Shown: piece after piece, positions 1 through 9,023 of the stretch
Position numbering within the stretch: position 1 is the stretch's first letter
How the letters are laid out: the number at the start of each line of letters is the position of its first letter
Assembly: GCA_039591075.1 (NCBI GenBank)
Contig: JBDHEI010000002.1
Location: 1-64,000, forward strand
Origin: JAOTVV01 sp039591075
Lineage (GTDB): Bacteria > Gemmatimonadota > Gemmatimonadetes > Gemmatimonadales > GWC2-71-9
Direction: 5' to 3'
Length of the DNA: 64,000 nt
Notes under the pieces: generated by a model
Databases searched by the model: none
What the model was told of the DNA's origin: nothing
What the model saw: the letters and a program-made list of their open reading frames with translations, nothing else
Translations under genes and position numbers: made by a program

Positions 1-1160
1 GGCCCGGCCTGGCCGTGTTTGACGGCGAGCTCCGGGGAGACAGCATCAGCGGGTCGTTCGAACAATCGGGAGTGAACGGCACGTTCTGGCTTCGACCTGC
101 GGCGACAGCCGCGGTCGAACCCGAGCCTGCGGCGCCCCCGCCGTACCGAGAGGAGGAGGTCAGCTTCGCGAACGGCGACGTCACGCTTGCCAGCACGCTC
201 ACCGTACCGGAGGGCCCGGGCCCGCATCCGGCGGTGGTGCTCATCACGGGGAGTGGTCCGCAGAATCGCGACGAGGAGATCTTCGGCTTCAAGCCGTTCC
301 GCCTGATCGCCGATCATCTGACCCGGAACGGTATCGCCGTGTTGCGCTACGATGACCGGGGAGTCGGCGGCTCAAGCGGCAGCGTGCAGACCGCCACCTC
401 CGACGACTTTGCCAACGACGCCCTCGCAGCGGTCGCGTTGCTCCAGGCACGGCCGGATATCCGGCGCGACGCCATCGGACTGTTGGGGCACAGCGAAGGC
501 GCACTGGTCGCGCCGATCGCGTCCGGGCGGTCGAGGGACGTCGCCTTCATCGTCCTGCTTGCCGGGACCGCCGTACCTGGCGACCGCATTCTCCTCGCCC
601 AGGGTGAACTGATCCTGAAGGCCAACGGCGGCACCCCCGAGCAGTTGGAGCGACAACGCAGACTGCAGGAGGGGATCTTCGCAGCAATCCGTGCCGATAC
701 CGGATGGGACGCGGTGCAGCAGGAGATCGAAACGCAGATCCGAGAGAGCATCGACGCGCTGCCGCCCGAGCAACGCGACCGGATCTCCGATCTCGACACG
801 TTCGTGCAGACACGGGCTCAGCAGCAGATCGTGGGCGTGCAGAGTCCGTGGTTCAGGTTCTTCTTGGATTTCGATCCCGTGGCGGCGTTACGGAGGGTGA
901 CGGTTCCCGTGCTGGCCGTATTCGGCGAAACCGACCTCCAGGTTCCTCCGACGCTCAACGTCGGTCCGATGAATGACGCCCTCGCGGCCGCCGGCAATCG
1001 TGACTACACGGTCAGGGTGCTGCCGGGAATGAACCACTTGTTTCAGGCATCGGAGACAGGCAACCCGAGCGAGTACGCGTCCTTGAAGAAGGAGTTTGCA
1101 CCCGGGTTTCTGGAGCTCGTGTCCGACTGGATCCGGGAGCGGACGGCGTCTATTCGCTGA
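1..1160 (+). CDS. alpha/beta hydrolase family protein (5' end outside window)
   Basis: Probable serine hydrolase of the alpha/beta fold; the substrate is unknown. Counting from the GTG at 15, residues 1-30 look like the end of a small beta-strand domain that often precedes this hydrolase type, and the frame is open to base 3, so the gene probably begins upstream of the window. The hydrolase domain begins near residue 50. The nucleophile elbow GHSEG lies at about 158-162, the acid is probably the Asp in FGETDLQVPP, and the catalytic His is in GMNHLF near the C-terminus. A helical cap lies between about 200 and 290. The next gene is on the opposite strand and convergent, 23 bases away. The fold is clear; the biological role is not. 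Confidence 0.85.
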   Translation, partial: PGLAVFDGELRGDSISGSFEQSGVNGTFWLRPAATAAVEPEPAAPPPYREEEVSFANGDVTLASTLTVPEGPGPHPAVVLITGSGPQNRDEEIFGFKPFRLIADHLTRNGIAVLRYDDRGVGGSSGSVQTATSDDFANDALAAVALLQARPDIRRDAIGLLGHSEGALVAPIASGRSRDVAFIVLLAGTAVPGDRILLAQGELILKANGGTPEQLERQRRLQEGIFAAIRADTGWDAVQQEIETQIRESIDALPPEQRDRISDLDTFVQTRAQQQIVGVQSPWFRFFLDFDPVAALRRVTVPVLAVFGETDLQVPPTLNVGPMNDALAAAGNRDYTVRVLPGMNHLFQASETGNPSEYASLKKEFAPGFLELVSDWIRERTASIR

Positions 1161-1183
1161 CCGGGGGACCGGGGACGCTGGCT

Positions 1184-2506
1184 CTATCCTCGTGGTGACC
1201 AGGTGGCCGTGTGGAAGTGCTCCGAACGCGGCGCGAGGGTTCCCTTCCCAGCCACGTAGTCTCTCCACGTCACCCCCGGATGGTCGTTCGGCACCTGCGC
1301 CATGGAGATACAGCCGCGCACGGGGCAGACAGCAGCGCAGAGGTTGCAGCCTACGCATGCCTCCTCGATGATCTCGACGGCCGGAGCACGCTTCCCGTTG
1401 CCCGCCTCCCGTTTGTCGATTCGCCGAATGGCCTGATGGGCGCCATCTTCACACGCCACCCAACACAACTCGCACTGGATGCACGAGTCCTGGTCGATGC
1501 GGGCCACGAGGTGGTAGTTGAGGTCGAGGTCCTCCCAGCTCACGACGTTGGGCAGCGCGCGCCCGCACACGTCGGCCAGCGTTCGGTGGCCCTGGTCATC
1601 CATCCAGTTCTCGAGGCCGTCGCGCAGGTCCTCCACGATGCGAAAGCCATAGTGCATGACGGCTGTACACACCTGCACCGTGCCCGCGCCGAGCGCGATG
1701 AACTCGGCGGCGTCCCTCCAGGTGGCGATCCCGCCGATCCCGGAAACGGGAACCCGTACCTCAGGATCGCGAGCAACTGCCGAGACCATGTGCAGCGCGA
1801 TGGGCTTCACGGCCGGCCCGCAGTAGCCGCCGTGGCTCGACTTTCCACCCACCGCCGGCAACGGCGCGAACGTGTCCAGATCCACCCCCACAATGGAGTT
1901 GATGGTGTTGATGAGCGAAACGGCGTCCGCGCCACCTTTGACGGCAGCGCGAGCGATGTAGGTGATGTCCGTGACGTTCGGCGTGAGCTTCACGATCACC
2001 GGCGTGGTCGCCACCTCTTTCACCCACTCCACGATCTGACACGTGTAGTCGGGTACCTGGCCCACCGCACTACCCATTCCCCGCTCACTCATCCCGTGGG
2101 GACAGCCGAAGTTCAGCTCGAGGCCGTCGGCCCCGGTGTCCTCGGTGCGACGGACAATCTCGTGCCACGCCTCCCGCTTCGAGTCCACCATCAGGGACAC
2201 GATCACCGCATGGTTGGGGTAGTTCCGCTTAACCGCCGCGATCTCCTTGAGATTGTCCTCCAGCGGCCGGTCCGTGATGAGCTCGATGTTATTGAAGCCC
2301 ATCATCCGGGTCAGGCCGACGTCTACAGACCCGTAGCGGGAGAACACGTTGATGATCGGCTCGCCGATAGTCTTCCACACGGCACCACCCCAACCGGCGT
2401 CAAATGCCCGCGCGACCTGATCGTAGGTGTTTGTGGGTGGACCCGACGCCAGCCAGAAAGGATTGGGGCTCTCGATCCCGGCAAAGTTGACGCGTAGATC
2501 GGCCAT
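1184..2506 (-). CDS. preA: NAD-dependent dihydropyrimidine dehydrogenase subunit PreA
   Basis: Catalytic subunit that, with PreT, reduces uracil or thymine to the 5,6-dihydropyrimidine, the first step of reductive pyrimidine breakdown in the cytoplasm. The 440-residue protein has an FMN-binding TIM barrel of the dihydroorotate-dehydrogenase type over residues 1-320. A C-terminal two-cluster ferredoxin domain follows, with CIQCELCWVAC and CVGCNLCAAVCPV marking the two 4Fe-4S sites. It is the last gene of the operon and starts 9 bases after preT. The PreT-PreA pair corresponds to the two halves of the fused eukaryotic enzyme. The neighbouring hydantoinase, ureidopropionase and transporter support a pyrimidine substrate. 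Confidence 0.95.
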   Translation of the reverse strand: MADLRVNFAGIESPNPFWLASGPPTNTYDQVARAFDAGWGGAVWKTIGEPIINVFSRYGSVDVGLTRMMGFNNIELITDRPLEDNLKEIAAVKRNYPNHAVIVSLMVDSKREAWHEIVRRTEDTGADGLELNFGCPHGMSERGMGSAVGQVPDYTCQIVEWVKEVATTPVIVKLTPNVTDITYIARAAVKGGADAVSLINTINSIVGVDLDTFAPLPAVGGKSSHGGYCGPAVKPIALHMVSAVARDPEVRVPVSGIGGIATWRDAAEFIALGAGTVQVCTAVMHYGFRIVEDLRDGLENWMDDQGHRTLADVCGRALPNVVSWEDLDLNYHLVARIDQDSCIQCELCWVACEDGAHQAIRRIDKREAGNGKRAPAVEIIEEACVGCNLCAAVCPVRGCISMAQVPNDHPGVTWRDYVAGKGTLAPRSEHFHTATWSPRG

Positions 2507-2515
2507 GGGATTCTC

Positions 2516-3847
2516 CTAGCCTCCCGTTTCCTGCAAGTACGCATGGATCGCCGCCGCCGCGTGCTTCCCCTCCGCTGCCGCGTTGACGATCTCCGCACCG
2601 CCGTTGGCGCAGTCCCCTCCCACGAACACCCTAGGCTTGGTGCTTACCATGCGTCCGTCCTCGATCGTGAGCGATGCGGCGCGTGCGAAATCGTCTCGCA
2701 CGACCTGCCCGAGCGCCTTGATCACCATGTTGCACTCGATCACGTGCGTGCTCTCGGGAACGTCCACGGGGCGCCGGCGCCCGTCGGCGCCAGGCTCGCC
2801 CGGCTCGGTGCGGACGCACTCGATCCCGGTCACATGGTCGACACCGAGGATGCGCTTGGGTGCGGTGTGAAAGCGGAACTCGCACCCGTCCCGCTTGGCC
2901 AGGTCGTATTCGTAGTCATAGGCCGGCATGTCGTCCACTGCGCGCCGGTAGACGATCGTCACGTGCTCCGCGCCGAGACGCTTCGCCTGGGTTGCGGCAT
3001 CAATCGCCGTGTTCCCCGCCCCAATCACCACCACGGCTCGGCCGACCCGTGTGTCCGCGTGGGGATGCGTCTTCAGATGCTCGATGAACGCCAGGGCCTC
3101 GTGCACCCCCGGCAGATCTTCTCCGGGGATCTCCAGCCGCCGGGTCGCACCGAGCCCCACACCGACGAAGACCGCGTCAAACCCACGTTCCAGCTCATCG
3201 AAGCTGACATCGCGTCCGACCGAGACGCCGGTGCGGAGCGTCACGCCGAGGTCCAAAATCATCTGCACCTCAGCGAGCGCGGTGTCCGGTCGCAACTTGT
3301 ACTCGGCGATGCCATACGTGTTGAGCCCACCGGGCCGGTCATTGGCCTCGAATACGGTCACCGCATAGCCCCAGCGCCTCAGATCCTGCGCGCAGGAGAG
3401 CCCTGCCGGCCCGGCACCCACGATGGCAACCTTCTTCCCGTTGGGCGCACCTGGCCGAAACAGCGCGAGTTCATGCTCCAGCGCGTAGTCCGTCGCATGC
3501 CGCTGGAGCAACGCGATCTTGATGGGTTGCTCGTCGCGGTCATTCAACACGCACGCACCCTCGCACAGCACCTCCACTGGACACGCTCGAGCACAGGAGT
3601 GGCCCATCGGGTTCGCATCGAGAATCACCCGCGCCGAGCCTTTCAGGTTTCCCGTCTCGATCTTCTTGATGAACGCCGGCACGTCGATGTGGGTGGGACA
3701 AGCATGTGTACATGGGGCGTCATAGCAGAACAGGCACTTGGCCGCCTCGAGGAGCGCCGCGTCCGACGTCAACGGCGGGGCAATGTCCGCGAAGTTCCGC
3801 TCGAGCTGTTCGGTCGACAGCGTGGGAGTCACGTCAAATCTCGGCAT
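2516..3847 (-). CDS. preT: NAD-dependent dihydropyrimidine dehydrogenase subunit PreT
   Basis: Electron-input subunit that takes electrons from NAD(P)H through FAD and FeS clusters and passes them to PreA. The start is the ATG at 3847 (protein MPRFDVTPTL), which overlaps the transporter stop by 14 bases; a longer open frame upstream looks non-coding. N-terminal cysteine groups (CLFCYDAPCTHACP and SCARACPVEVLCEGAC) are those of the glutamate-synthase beta-subunit-like FeS domain. A dinucleotide fold with GAGPAGLSCAQDLRR follows, then a second one with GAGNTAIDAATQAKR. The length of 443 residues is normal for the family. GltD-type subunits look alike, but the adjacent preA makes PreT the better call. 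Confidence 0.93.
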   Translation of the reverse strand: MPRFDVTPTLSTEQLERNFADIAPPLTSDAALLEAAKCLFCYDAPCTHACPTHIDVPAFIKKIETGNLKGSARVILDANPMGHSCARACPVEVLCEGACVLNDRDEQPIKIALLQRHATDYALEHELALFRPGAPNGKKVAIVGAGPAGLSCAQDLRRWGYAVTVFEANDRPGGLNTYGIAEYKLRPDTALAEVQMILDLGVTLRTGVSVGRDVSFDELERGFDAVFVGVGLGATRRLEIPGEDLPGVHEALAFIEHLKTHPHADTRVGRAVVVIGAGNTAIDAATQAKRLGAEHVTIVYRRAVDDMPAYDYEYDLAKRDGCEFRFHTAPKRILGVDHVTGIECVRTEPGEPGADGRRRPVDVPESTHVIECNMVIKALGQVVRDDFARAASLTIEDGRMVSTKPRVFVGGDCANGGAEIVNAAAEGKHAAAAIHAYLQETGG

Positions 3848-5357
3848 GCGGCACCTCCCCATGCCCTGGCCCGGATGTGGGGAGCACTCGCATACCCACC
3901 AGATACAACCCGCCGGACACGAAGAAACCCACGAACCACGCCCAGTTGTAGATACCCACGGTGAGCGGCGAGCCATCGACGATGCCGAGCGCTGCCAAGA
4001 ACCCCGGCAGATTCGGTGCCACACCCAGGAGCAGTGCCACCATGGCGATCCAATTCACGCCCCGCGAATACTCGTAGGGTCCGCCGCGCCGATACAACCC
4101 ATCGAGGTCGAGGACGCTGCGTCGCAGCACGAAGTAATCAGCGATCATGATACCGGCCACGGGCCCCAGGAGTGCGCCGTAGCCTATCAGCCATGTGAAG
4201 ATGTAGGCGGCCGCGTCGTTGTAGAGCCGCCAGGGGAACATGAGAATGCCGATCAAGGCCGTGATCATCACACCGGTCTTGAAGGACACCCGATGCGGCG
4301 CCACGTTGCTGAACCCGTTGGCCGGCGCCACGACATTGGCGGCGATGTTCGTCGTGAGGGTTGCCACGGCGAGGCCGAGCATCGCGATCACCACGGTGAT
4401 GGGGCCTCCGATGCGCGACAGCAGCTCGATTGGATCGGCGATGCGCGTGCCGAAGATCACGGCCGTGGCGCTCGTCACCGCCGCGCCGATGAACGCAAAG
4501 ACCGCCATGGTCGGTGGAAGACCAACCGCCTGACCCACGATCTGATCGCGCTGAGTCCGGGCGAAGCGCGAGAAGTCGGGGATCGACAACGCCATCGTTC
4601 CCCAGAACGCCACGGCGGACGTGAGCCCAGCGCCGAAAACGGCGCCGATGCCGGCCCGGACCTCGGCACCCGTGACTGTCAGCTCGGCTGGGGACTCGAG
4701 CATCGGACCGATTCCGCCGACCCGAACCCAGGCCCACACGAACAGGGACCCGGCAACGGCCAGCAGGAACGGAGCGCCCCAGGTCTCGAGGAACTTGATG
4801 GAATCCATCCCGCGTAGAGCGACCCAGACGTTGAGGGCCCAGAACGCCATGAAACAGAGGAATTCGCCGGTCCCGAGCCCGACCCAAGCAGGAAGCACGG
4901 CGGGGAGCGCGGCGATGCCGGGCCACAGGGCAGCGAGCAACTTGTAGATCGCCCAACCACCGATCCACGTCTGAATGCCGAACCAACCGCACGCGACGAT
5001 GGCACGGAGCAACGCGGGGACATTGGCACCGAACACGCCGAACGACGCTCGGGTGAGCACGGGAAACGGGATGCCGTACCGTGTACCGGCGTGGGAGTTG
5101 AGCGCGATCGGGACCAGCACGATCAGGTTCCCCAGAATCACCGACCCCATCGCTGCCAGCCAGGTCCACCCCCTCTCTACCAGGCTGGATGCGAGCGTGT
5201 AGGTGGGAATGGTGATGGCCATGGCCACCCAGAGCGCCGCGAAGTTCCAGGTCCCCCAGGTGCGCTGCTCCGCTGCCACGGGTGCGAGATCGGCATTGAT
5301 GAGCAGGGCGTCGGCCCCGCTGCCAGAGGCACTCCTTCCCGCTCCGATCTGGCTCAC
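3834..5357 (-). CDS. NCS1-family nucleobase:cation symporter
   Basis: Inner-membrane permease of the nucleobase:cation symporter-1 family, which imports uracil, allantoin, hydantoins or related compounds. The 507 residues contain about 12 hydrophobic segments. The family-typical region after the first helices (GNLIVLVPIALNSHAGTRYG, then PVLTRASFG) is present, as is the GWFGIQTWIGG stretch of helix 3 that helps form the substrate site in Mhp1-like proteins. The GTG start at 5357 overlaps the stop of the aminotransferase gene as GTGA, so translation is probably coupled. Its place among pyrimidine-catabolic genes suggests uracil, thymine or a dihydropyrimidine/hydantoin as substrate; this is inferred from context. 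Confidence 0.92.
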   Translation of the reverse strand: MSQIGAGRSASGSGADALLINADLAPVAAEQRTWGTWNFAALWVAMAITIPTYTLASSLVERGWTWLAAMGSVILGNLIVLVPIALNSHAGTRYGIPFPVLTRASFGVFGANVPALLRAIVACGWFGIQTWIGGWAIYKLLAALWPGIAALPAVLPAWVGLGTGEFLCFMAFWALNVWVALRGMDSIKFLETWGAPFLLAVAGSLFVWAWVRVGGIGPMLESPAELTVTGAEVRAGIGAVFGAGLTSAVAFWGTMALSIPDFSRFARTQRDQIVGQAVGLPPTMAVFAFIGAAVTSATAVIFGTRIADPIELLSRIGGPITVVIAMLGLAVATLTTNIAANVVAPANGFSNVAPHRVSFKTGVMITALIGILMFPWRLYNDAAAYIFTWLIGYGALLGPVAGIMIADYFVLRRSVLDLDGLYRRGGPYEYSRGVNWIAMVALLLGVAPNLPGFLAALGIVDGSPLTVGIYNWAWFVGFFVSGGLYLVGMRVLPTSGPGHGEVPHAEI

Positions 5358-6655
5358 CTCACGTCCGCCAACGCCAAGGCCAGGCGCCGGGCTGCCTCGT
5401 CCACCTCGCTGCTAGTAACGAGCATCGATGGCGCGATCCGGATCACGTTGCCGTACAGTCCTCCCTTACCCAGCAACAGCCCGTGTTCCCTGGCCGCCTC
5501 CATCAGCTGCAACGTCTTCTGCGGAGCAGGCGCCTTCGTCTGCCGATCCTCCACGAGCTCGATAGCCTGCATCAGGCCTTTCCCGCGCACGTCGCCGATG
5601 AACGGGTAGCTCTCCTTGAACACGTCGAGATGGCCCCGCAGCTGCCTCCCACGCTCCGCAGAGCGTTTGGGCGTGTTCTCCCGCTCCATCACCTCCAGCG
5701 TGGCCTCCGTCGCCGCCATGGAAATGGGGTTGCCGCCGAAGGTCGAGATCGTCAGCCCGGTGAACGCGTTGGCCACCTCCTCCGTCGCGATGGTCGCGCC
5801 AACGGGGAAACCGTTGGCGATGCTCTTCGCGAAGGTCATGATCTCGGGTTCCACGCCCCAGTGCTCGATCCCGCACCAGTGATCGCCGAGCCGGCCGAAT
5901 CCGGTCTGCACCTCGTCACAGATGAACACGCCGCCGTACCGCCGGACGATGCCCACCGCGATCTCGAAATACTCCTTGGGCGGTGTGATGAACCCGCCGA
6001 CGCCCTGGATGGGCTCGGCCATGAACGCCGCCGGCCGTCCAGTCGTCTCCGTGCGGATCAGCTCCTCGAGGTCTTGGGCGCATTTCACCTCGCACGCGGG
6101 ATACTCGAGTCCCAACGGACAGCGGTAGCAGTACGGGGAGAGCGCGTGTTTGATCCCGGTCACCTGGCTCGGAATGAGGCGCCAGGTGCTGTGCCCGGTG
6201 ATGGCGAGTGCCTGGAGGCTTCGACCGGCGTAGCCATGCCGCAGCACGATGATCTCCTGCGTCCCGGTGTAGAGGCGGGCGAGGAGGGTCGCCGTCTCGT
6301 CGGCTTCCGTTCCGCTCGTCGTGAAGAAGCTCTTCTTGAGGGCGCCCGGCGTGATCGCTGCCAGTCGCTCCGCCACCCGCACGATCCCCTCCGTTGGATA
6401 CAGGGTCGACGTGTGCACGAGACGGGCCGCCTGCTCCTGGACCCTCCGGGTCACGTCGGGATGGGTATGGCCCAGTCCCAGCGTGAGAATACCGCCGAAG
6501 AAATCGAGATACTCACGCCCATCGGCATCCCGCACGCAGCAGCCCTTGCCTTCGGTGAGGACGATGGGCTCCTGGTAGTAGTTGGCGACACACGGGAACA
6601 GCAGCTCCGCGTGCTTGGTCCGCACCGTGTTTGCGTCCATAGCCTCAGGCCTCAT
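5354..6655 (-). CDS. class III aminotransferase (probable beta-alanine / 3-aminoisobutyrate transaminase)
   Basis: PLP-dependent class III transaminase, 433 residues. In this operon it most likely converts beta-alanine (from uracil) and 3-aminoisobutyrate (from thymine) to malonate or methylmalonate semialdehyde. Family marks are FFTTSGTEADETA near the PLP phosphate site, FICDEVQTGFGR with the PLP-ring Asp, and TFAKSIANGFPVGA with the Schiff-base Lys. The ATG at 6655 overlaps the dihydropyrimidinase stop as ATGA and is preferred; a second ATG lies at 6640. The sequence resembles the AGXT2-like branch, which fits 3-aminoisobutyrate, but 4-aminobutyrate or alanine-glyoxylate activity cannot be excluded from sequence alone. 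Confidence 0.88.
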   Translation of the reverse strand: MRPEAMDANTVRTKHAELLFPCVANYYQEPIVLTEGKGCCVRDADGREYLDFFGGILTLGLGHTHPDVTRRVQEQAARLVHTSTLYPTEGIVRVAERLAAITPGALKKSFFTTSGTEADETATLLARLYTGTQEIIVLRHGYAGRSLQALAITGHSTWRLIPSQVTGIKHALSPYCYRCPLGLEYPACEVKCAQDLEELIRTETTGRPAAFMAEPIQGVGGFITPPKEYFEIAVGIVRRYGGVFICDEVQTGFGRLGDHWCGIEHWGVEPEIMTFAKSIANGFPVGATIATEEVANAFTGLTISTFGGNPISMAATEATLEVMERENTPKRSAERGRQLRGHLDVFKESYPFIGDVRGKGLMQAIELVEDRQTKAPAPQKTLQLMEAAREHGLLLGKGGLYGNVIRIAPSMLVTSSEVDEAARRLALALADVR

Positions 6656-8052
6656 GGGTGTGTCGGTTCGCGCGCGATGAACTCCCCACGCCCAATAGTC
6701 CCCACGAACTTCCCGTCGCGGAGCTGCACTTGGCCACGCACGGTTACTACGCTGGCACGACCCTTCTTCTCCCAACCCTCGTACGCGTTGTAATCCACCT
6801 TGGAGAAGCTCGTGGCGTGGGAAAAGGTCCCGCGATACTCCGGATCGTACACGACGAGATCCGCATCGCTCCCCACCAGGATCGTTCCTTTGCGCGGATA
6901 CATTCCGAAGATCCGCGCTGCCTGGGTGCTACAGGCATCCACCATCGCCATGAGACCGAGGCGTCCCTCGCGAACGCCGTAGGTGTGCACCAGGTCGACG
7001 CGTTCCTGGATCGTGGGAATGCCATTCGGGATCGTGGTGAAGGCGCTCCTTCCCATCTCCTTTTGGCCGCGGAAGTTGAACGGCGCGTGGTCGGTCCCGA
7101 CCGTGCTGATGGCGCGGCTGCGGAGCCCGTTCCACAAGACGTCCTGGTTCCACTTCGCCCGGAGCGGGGGTGACATCACGTACTTCGCTCCCTCGAAGTC
7201 GGGACGTTCGGCATACGTCGCGTCCAGGACCAAGTGCGGTGCCACCACCTCGATCCACACGTTCACCCCGCGATGGCGCGCCGCGAGTGCTTCACGCATG
7301 GCGAGATCACACGATGTGTGCACCGTGTAAACGTGCGCACCGGTCAGTTCGGCGAACGTGCACAGGTGATGCACGCCCTCGGCCTCGACCACCGGCGGGC
7401 GGGACGGCTCGTGCCACTCGGTCCCCGTCTTCCCGTCGGCCAGCAGCGCCTTTTGCTGGGCGTCGATCGCCTCCGCGTTTTCGCAATGCGCCGTCACGAT
7501 CACGCCCAGTTCCTTGGCCATCTTCATCATCGCGAACAGCTCTTCATCCGACAGGTCGAGTGCACCCTTGTAGGCGAGAAACACCTTGAAGGAGGGTACG
7601 CCGCTCTCGACGATCTTCCGGAACTGGTTGCGAATGTCCGGTTCGAAACGGACCACCGCCATGTGAAACGTGTAGTCCACGGCCGCGAGATCCTGGGCTT
7701 TGGAGCGCCAGGTCTGGAACGCCTCGAGGGGTTGGTCTGTCGGTCCTGGACAGATCATCTCGATCAGGGTCGTCGTCCCGCCCGCCAACGCAGCCCGGCT
7801 GGCGGACTCATAATCGTCGACGGCGTACGTTCCCATGAACGGCAGATAGATGTGGACGTGGGGATCGATGAACCCCGGAAAGACGTACTTACCCGACGCG
7901 TCGACGATCTCGAGGTCCTCCGAACCGCCAGGAAGCGCTCGCGGGTCGATCGTCGGCTCGATCCGCGAGATCGTCTCACCCTGGCAGTAGATGTCTGCCA
8001 CGTAGTCGTCGGTGGCCGTGATGACACGACCGTGTTTGATCAGTAGTGGCAT
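6652..8052 (-). CDS. hydA: dihydropyrimidinase / D-hydantoinase
   Basis: Cyclic amidohydrolase that opens dihydrouracil or dihydrothymine to the N-carbamoyl-beta-amino acid, the second step of the pathway. The 466-residue protein has the binuclear zinc site of the family: DPHVHIYLPF gives the HxH pair, SFKVFLAYK carries the Lys expected to be carboxylated, VTAHCENAE gives the next His, and GTDHAPFNF holds the catalytic Asp. The start has a good ribosome site (AGGAGA about 8 bases upstream of the ATG). A 7-bp stem-loop lies in the 79-base gap before it. Hydantoinases used in biotechnology belong to the same family, but the gene context here is catabolic. Confidence 0.94.
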   Translation of the reverse strand: MPLLIKHGRVITATDDYVADIYCQGETISRIEPTIDPRALPGGSEDLEIVDASGKYVFPGFIDPHVHIYLPFMGTYAVDDYESASRAALAGGTTTLIEMICPGPTDQPLEAFQTWRSKAQDLAAVDYTFHMAVVRFEPDIRNQFRKIVESGVPSFKVFLAYKGALDLSDEELFAMMKMAKELGVIVTAHCENAEAIDAQQKALLADGKTGTEWHEPSRPPVVEAEGVHHLCTFAELTGAHVYTVHTSCDLAMREALAARHRGVNVWIEVVAPHLVLDATYAERPDFEGAKYVMSPPLRAKWNQDVLWNGLRSRAISTVGTDHAPFNFRGQKEMGRSAFTTIPNGIPTIQERVDLVHTYGVREGRLGLMAMVDACSTQAARIFGMYPRKGTILVGSDADLVVYDPEYRGTFSHATSFSKVDYNAYEGWEKKGRASVVTVRGQVQLRDGKFVGTIGRGEFIAREPTHP

Positions 8053-8078
8053 CCCGATGTCTCCTGTGTCGCATCCCT

Positions 8079-8102
8079 CGGACGCCCGCCGACGAGCGTC
8101 CG
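8079..8102 (-). other. intercistronic stem-loop between the ureidopropionase and dihydropyrimidinase genes
   Basis: The arms CGGACGC and GCGTCCG form a perfect 7-bp stem around a 10-base loop, in the only sizeable gap inside the pyrimidine operon. No T-run follows, so it is not a classical terminator. It could stabilise or mark a processing point in the mRNA, or be chance in GC-rich DNA. Confidence 0.35.
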
Positions 8103-8131
8103 GGTCGGTCGCTGTGCGCTACTCCACGGGG

Positions 8132-9001
8132 CTACGGAAGGTGTGCAACCATGTCGGCGTAGGTCTCAGGTCGCCGATCACGAAAGAACTGCCACGTGCG
8201 CCGTACCTCCTCGATCATCTCGAGGTTCATCTCCGCCACGACCAGTTCATCCCGATCCTCGCTTCCCTCGGCGAGGAACGTGCCCCGGGGATCGACGAAA
8301 TAGCTCGAGCCGTAGAACTGACCGATGTTCCACGGTGCCTCGCTCCCGACGCGGTTACTGCACCCCATGAAGTAGCCGTTGGCGACGGCGTGGGCGGGTT
8401 GCTCCAGCTTCCAGAGGTATTGCGAGAGCCCTTTCACCGTTGCGGACGGATTGAAGACGATCTCCGCACCGTGCAGCCCCAGCAATCTCGCTCCCTCGGG
8501 AAAATGACGATCGTAACAGATGTACACGCCGACCTTGGCGTAGCGCGTCTCGAAGACCGGATACCCGAGATTGCCGGGCTTGAAGAAATACTTCTCCCAG
8601 AAGCCCGCCGTGTGCGGGATGTGGTTCTTGCGGTACTTGCCGAGCAGGCTCCCGTCGGCGTCGATGACGGCCGCGGTGTTGTAGTACACGCCTGCCATCT
8701 CCCGCTCATAGATCGGTACCACCATGACCATGTGATGCTTCTTGGCGAGGGACTGCATGCGCTCGATCGTCGGACCGGGAATCGGCTCGGCAAGGTCGCA
8801 CCATCTCGCATCCTGGCTCGGGCAGAAGTACGGGCCGTTGAACATCTCCTGCAGACAGAGAATCTGCACGCCCCGTTTTCCGGCTTCCTGGATGAAGGGA
8901 AGGTGCTTCTCGAGCATCGCGTCCCGCACCGTGGCCACGGGTGCCCCGGGATCGTTGATCGGGTTCGACATCTGAATCAAGCCACCAACAACGGTTCTCA
9001 T
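8132..9001 (-). CDS. beta-ureidopropionase / N-carbamoyl amidase, nitrilase superfamily
   Basis: Carbon-nitrogen hydrolase that removes carbamate from N-carbamoyl-beta-alanine or N-carbamoyl-3-aminoisobutyrate, giving the beta-amino acid, CO2 and ammonia. The nitrilase triad is visible: Glu in LCLQEMFNGPYF, Lys in GKYRKNHIP, and Cys in VGVYICYDRHFPEGAR. The ATG at 9001 is chosen because the protein then begins MRTVVGGLIQ, giving 289 residues, typical of bacterial members; the open frame runs on but reads as non-coding. It follows the dehydrogenase gene by 22 bases. Agmatine-pathway N-carbamoylputrescine amidases are close relatives, but the neighbours favour the pyrimidine substrate. Confidence 0.92.
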   Translation of the reverse strand: MRTVVGGLIQMSNPINDPGAPVATVRDAMLEKHLPFIQEAGKRGVQILCLQEMFNGPYFCPSQDARWCDLAEPIPGPTIERMQSLAKKHHMVMVVPIYEREMAGVYYNTAAVIDADGSLLGKYRKNHIPHTAGFWEKYFFKPGNLGYPVFETRYAKVGVYICYDRHFPEGARLLGLHGAEIVFNPSATVKGLSQYLWKLEQPAHAVANGYFMGCSNRVGSEAPWNIGQFYGSSYFVDPRGTFLAEGSEDRDELVVAEMNLEMIEEVRRTWQFFRDRRPETYADMVAHLP

Positions 9002-9023
9002 CGATACCTCGGCGGAAGTGCGC

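Noticed and set aside
1211..2497. Long open frame opposite preA, and similar long frames opposite preT, hydA, mmsA and the symporter
   Set aside because: They are antisense shadows of well-supported genes; their translations are His/Arg/Asp-rich with no motifs.
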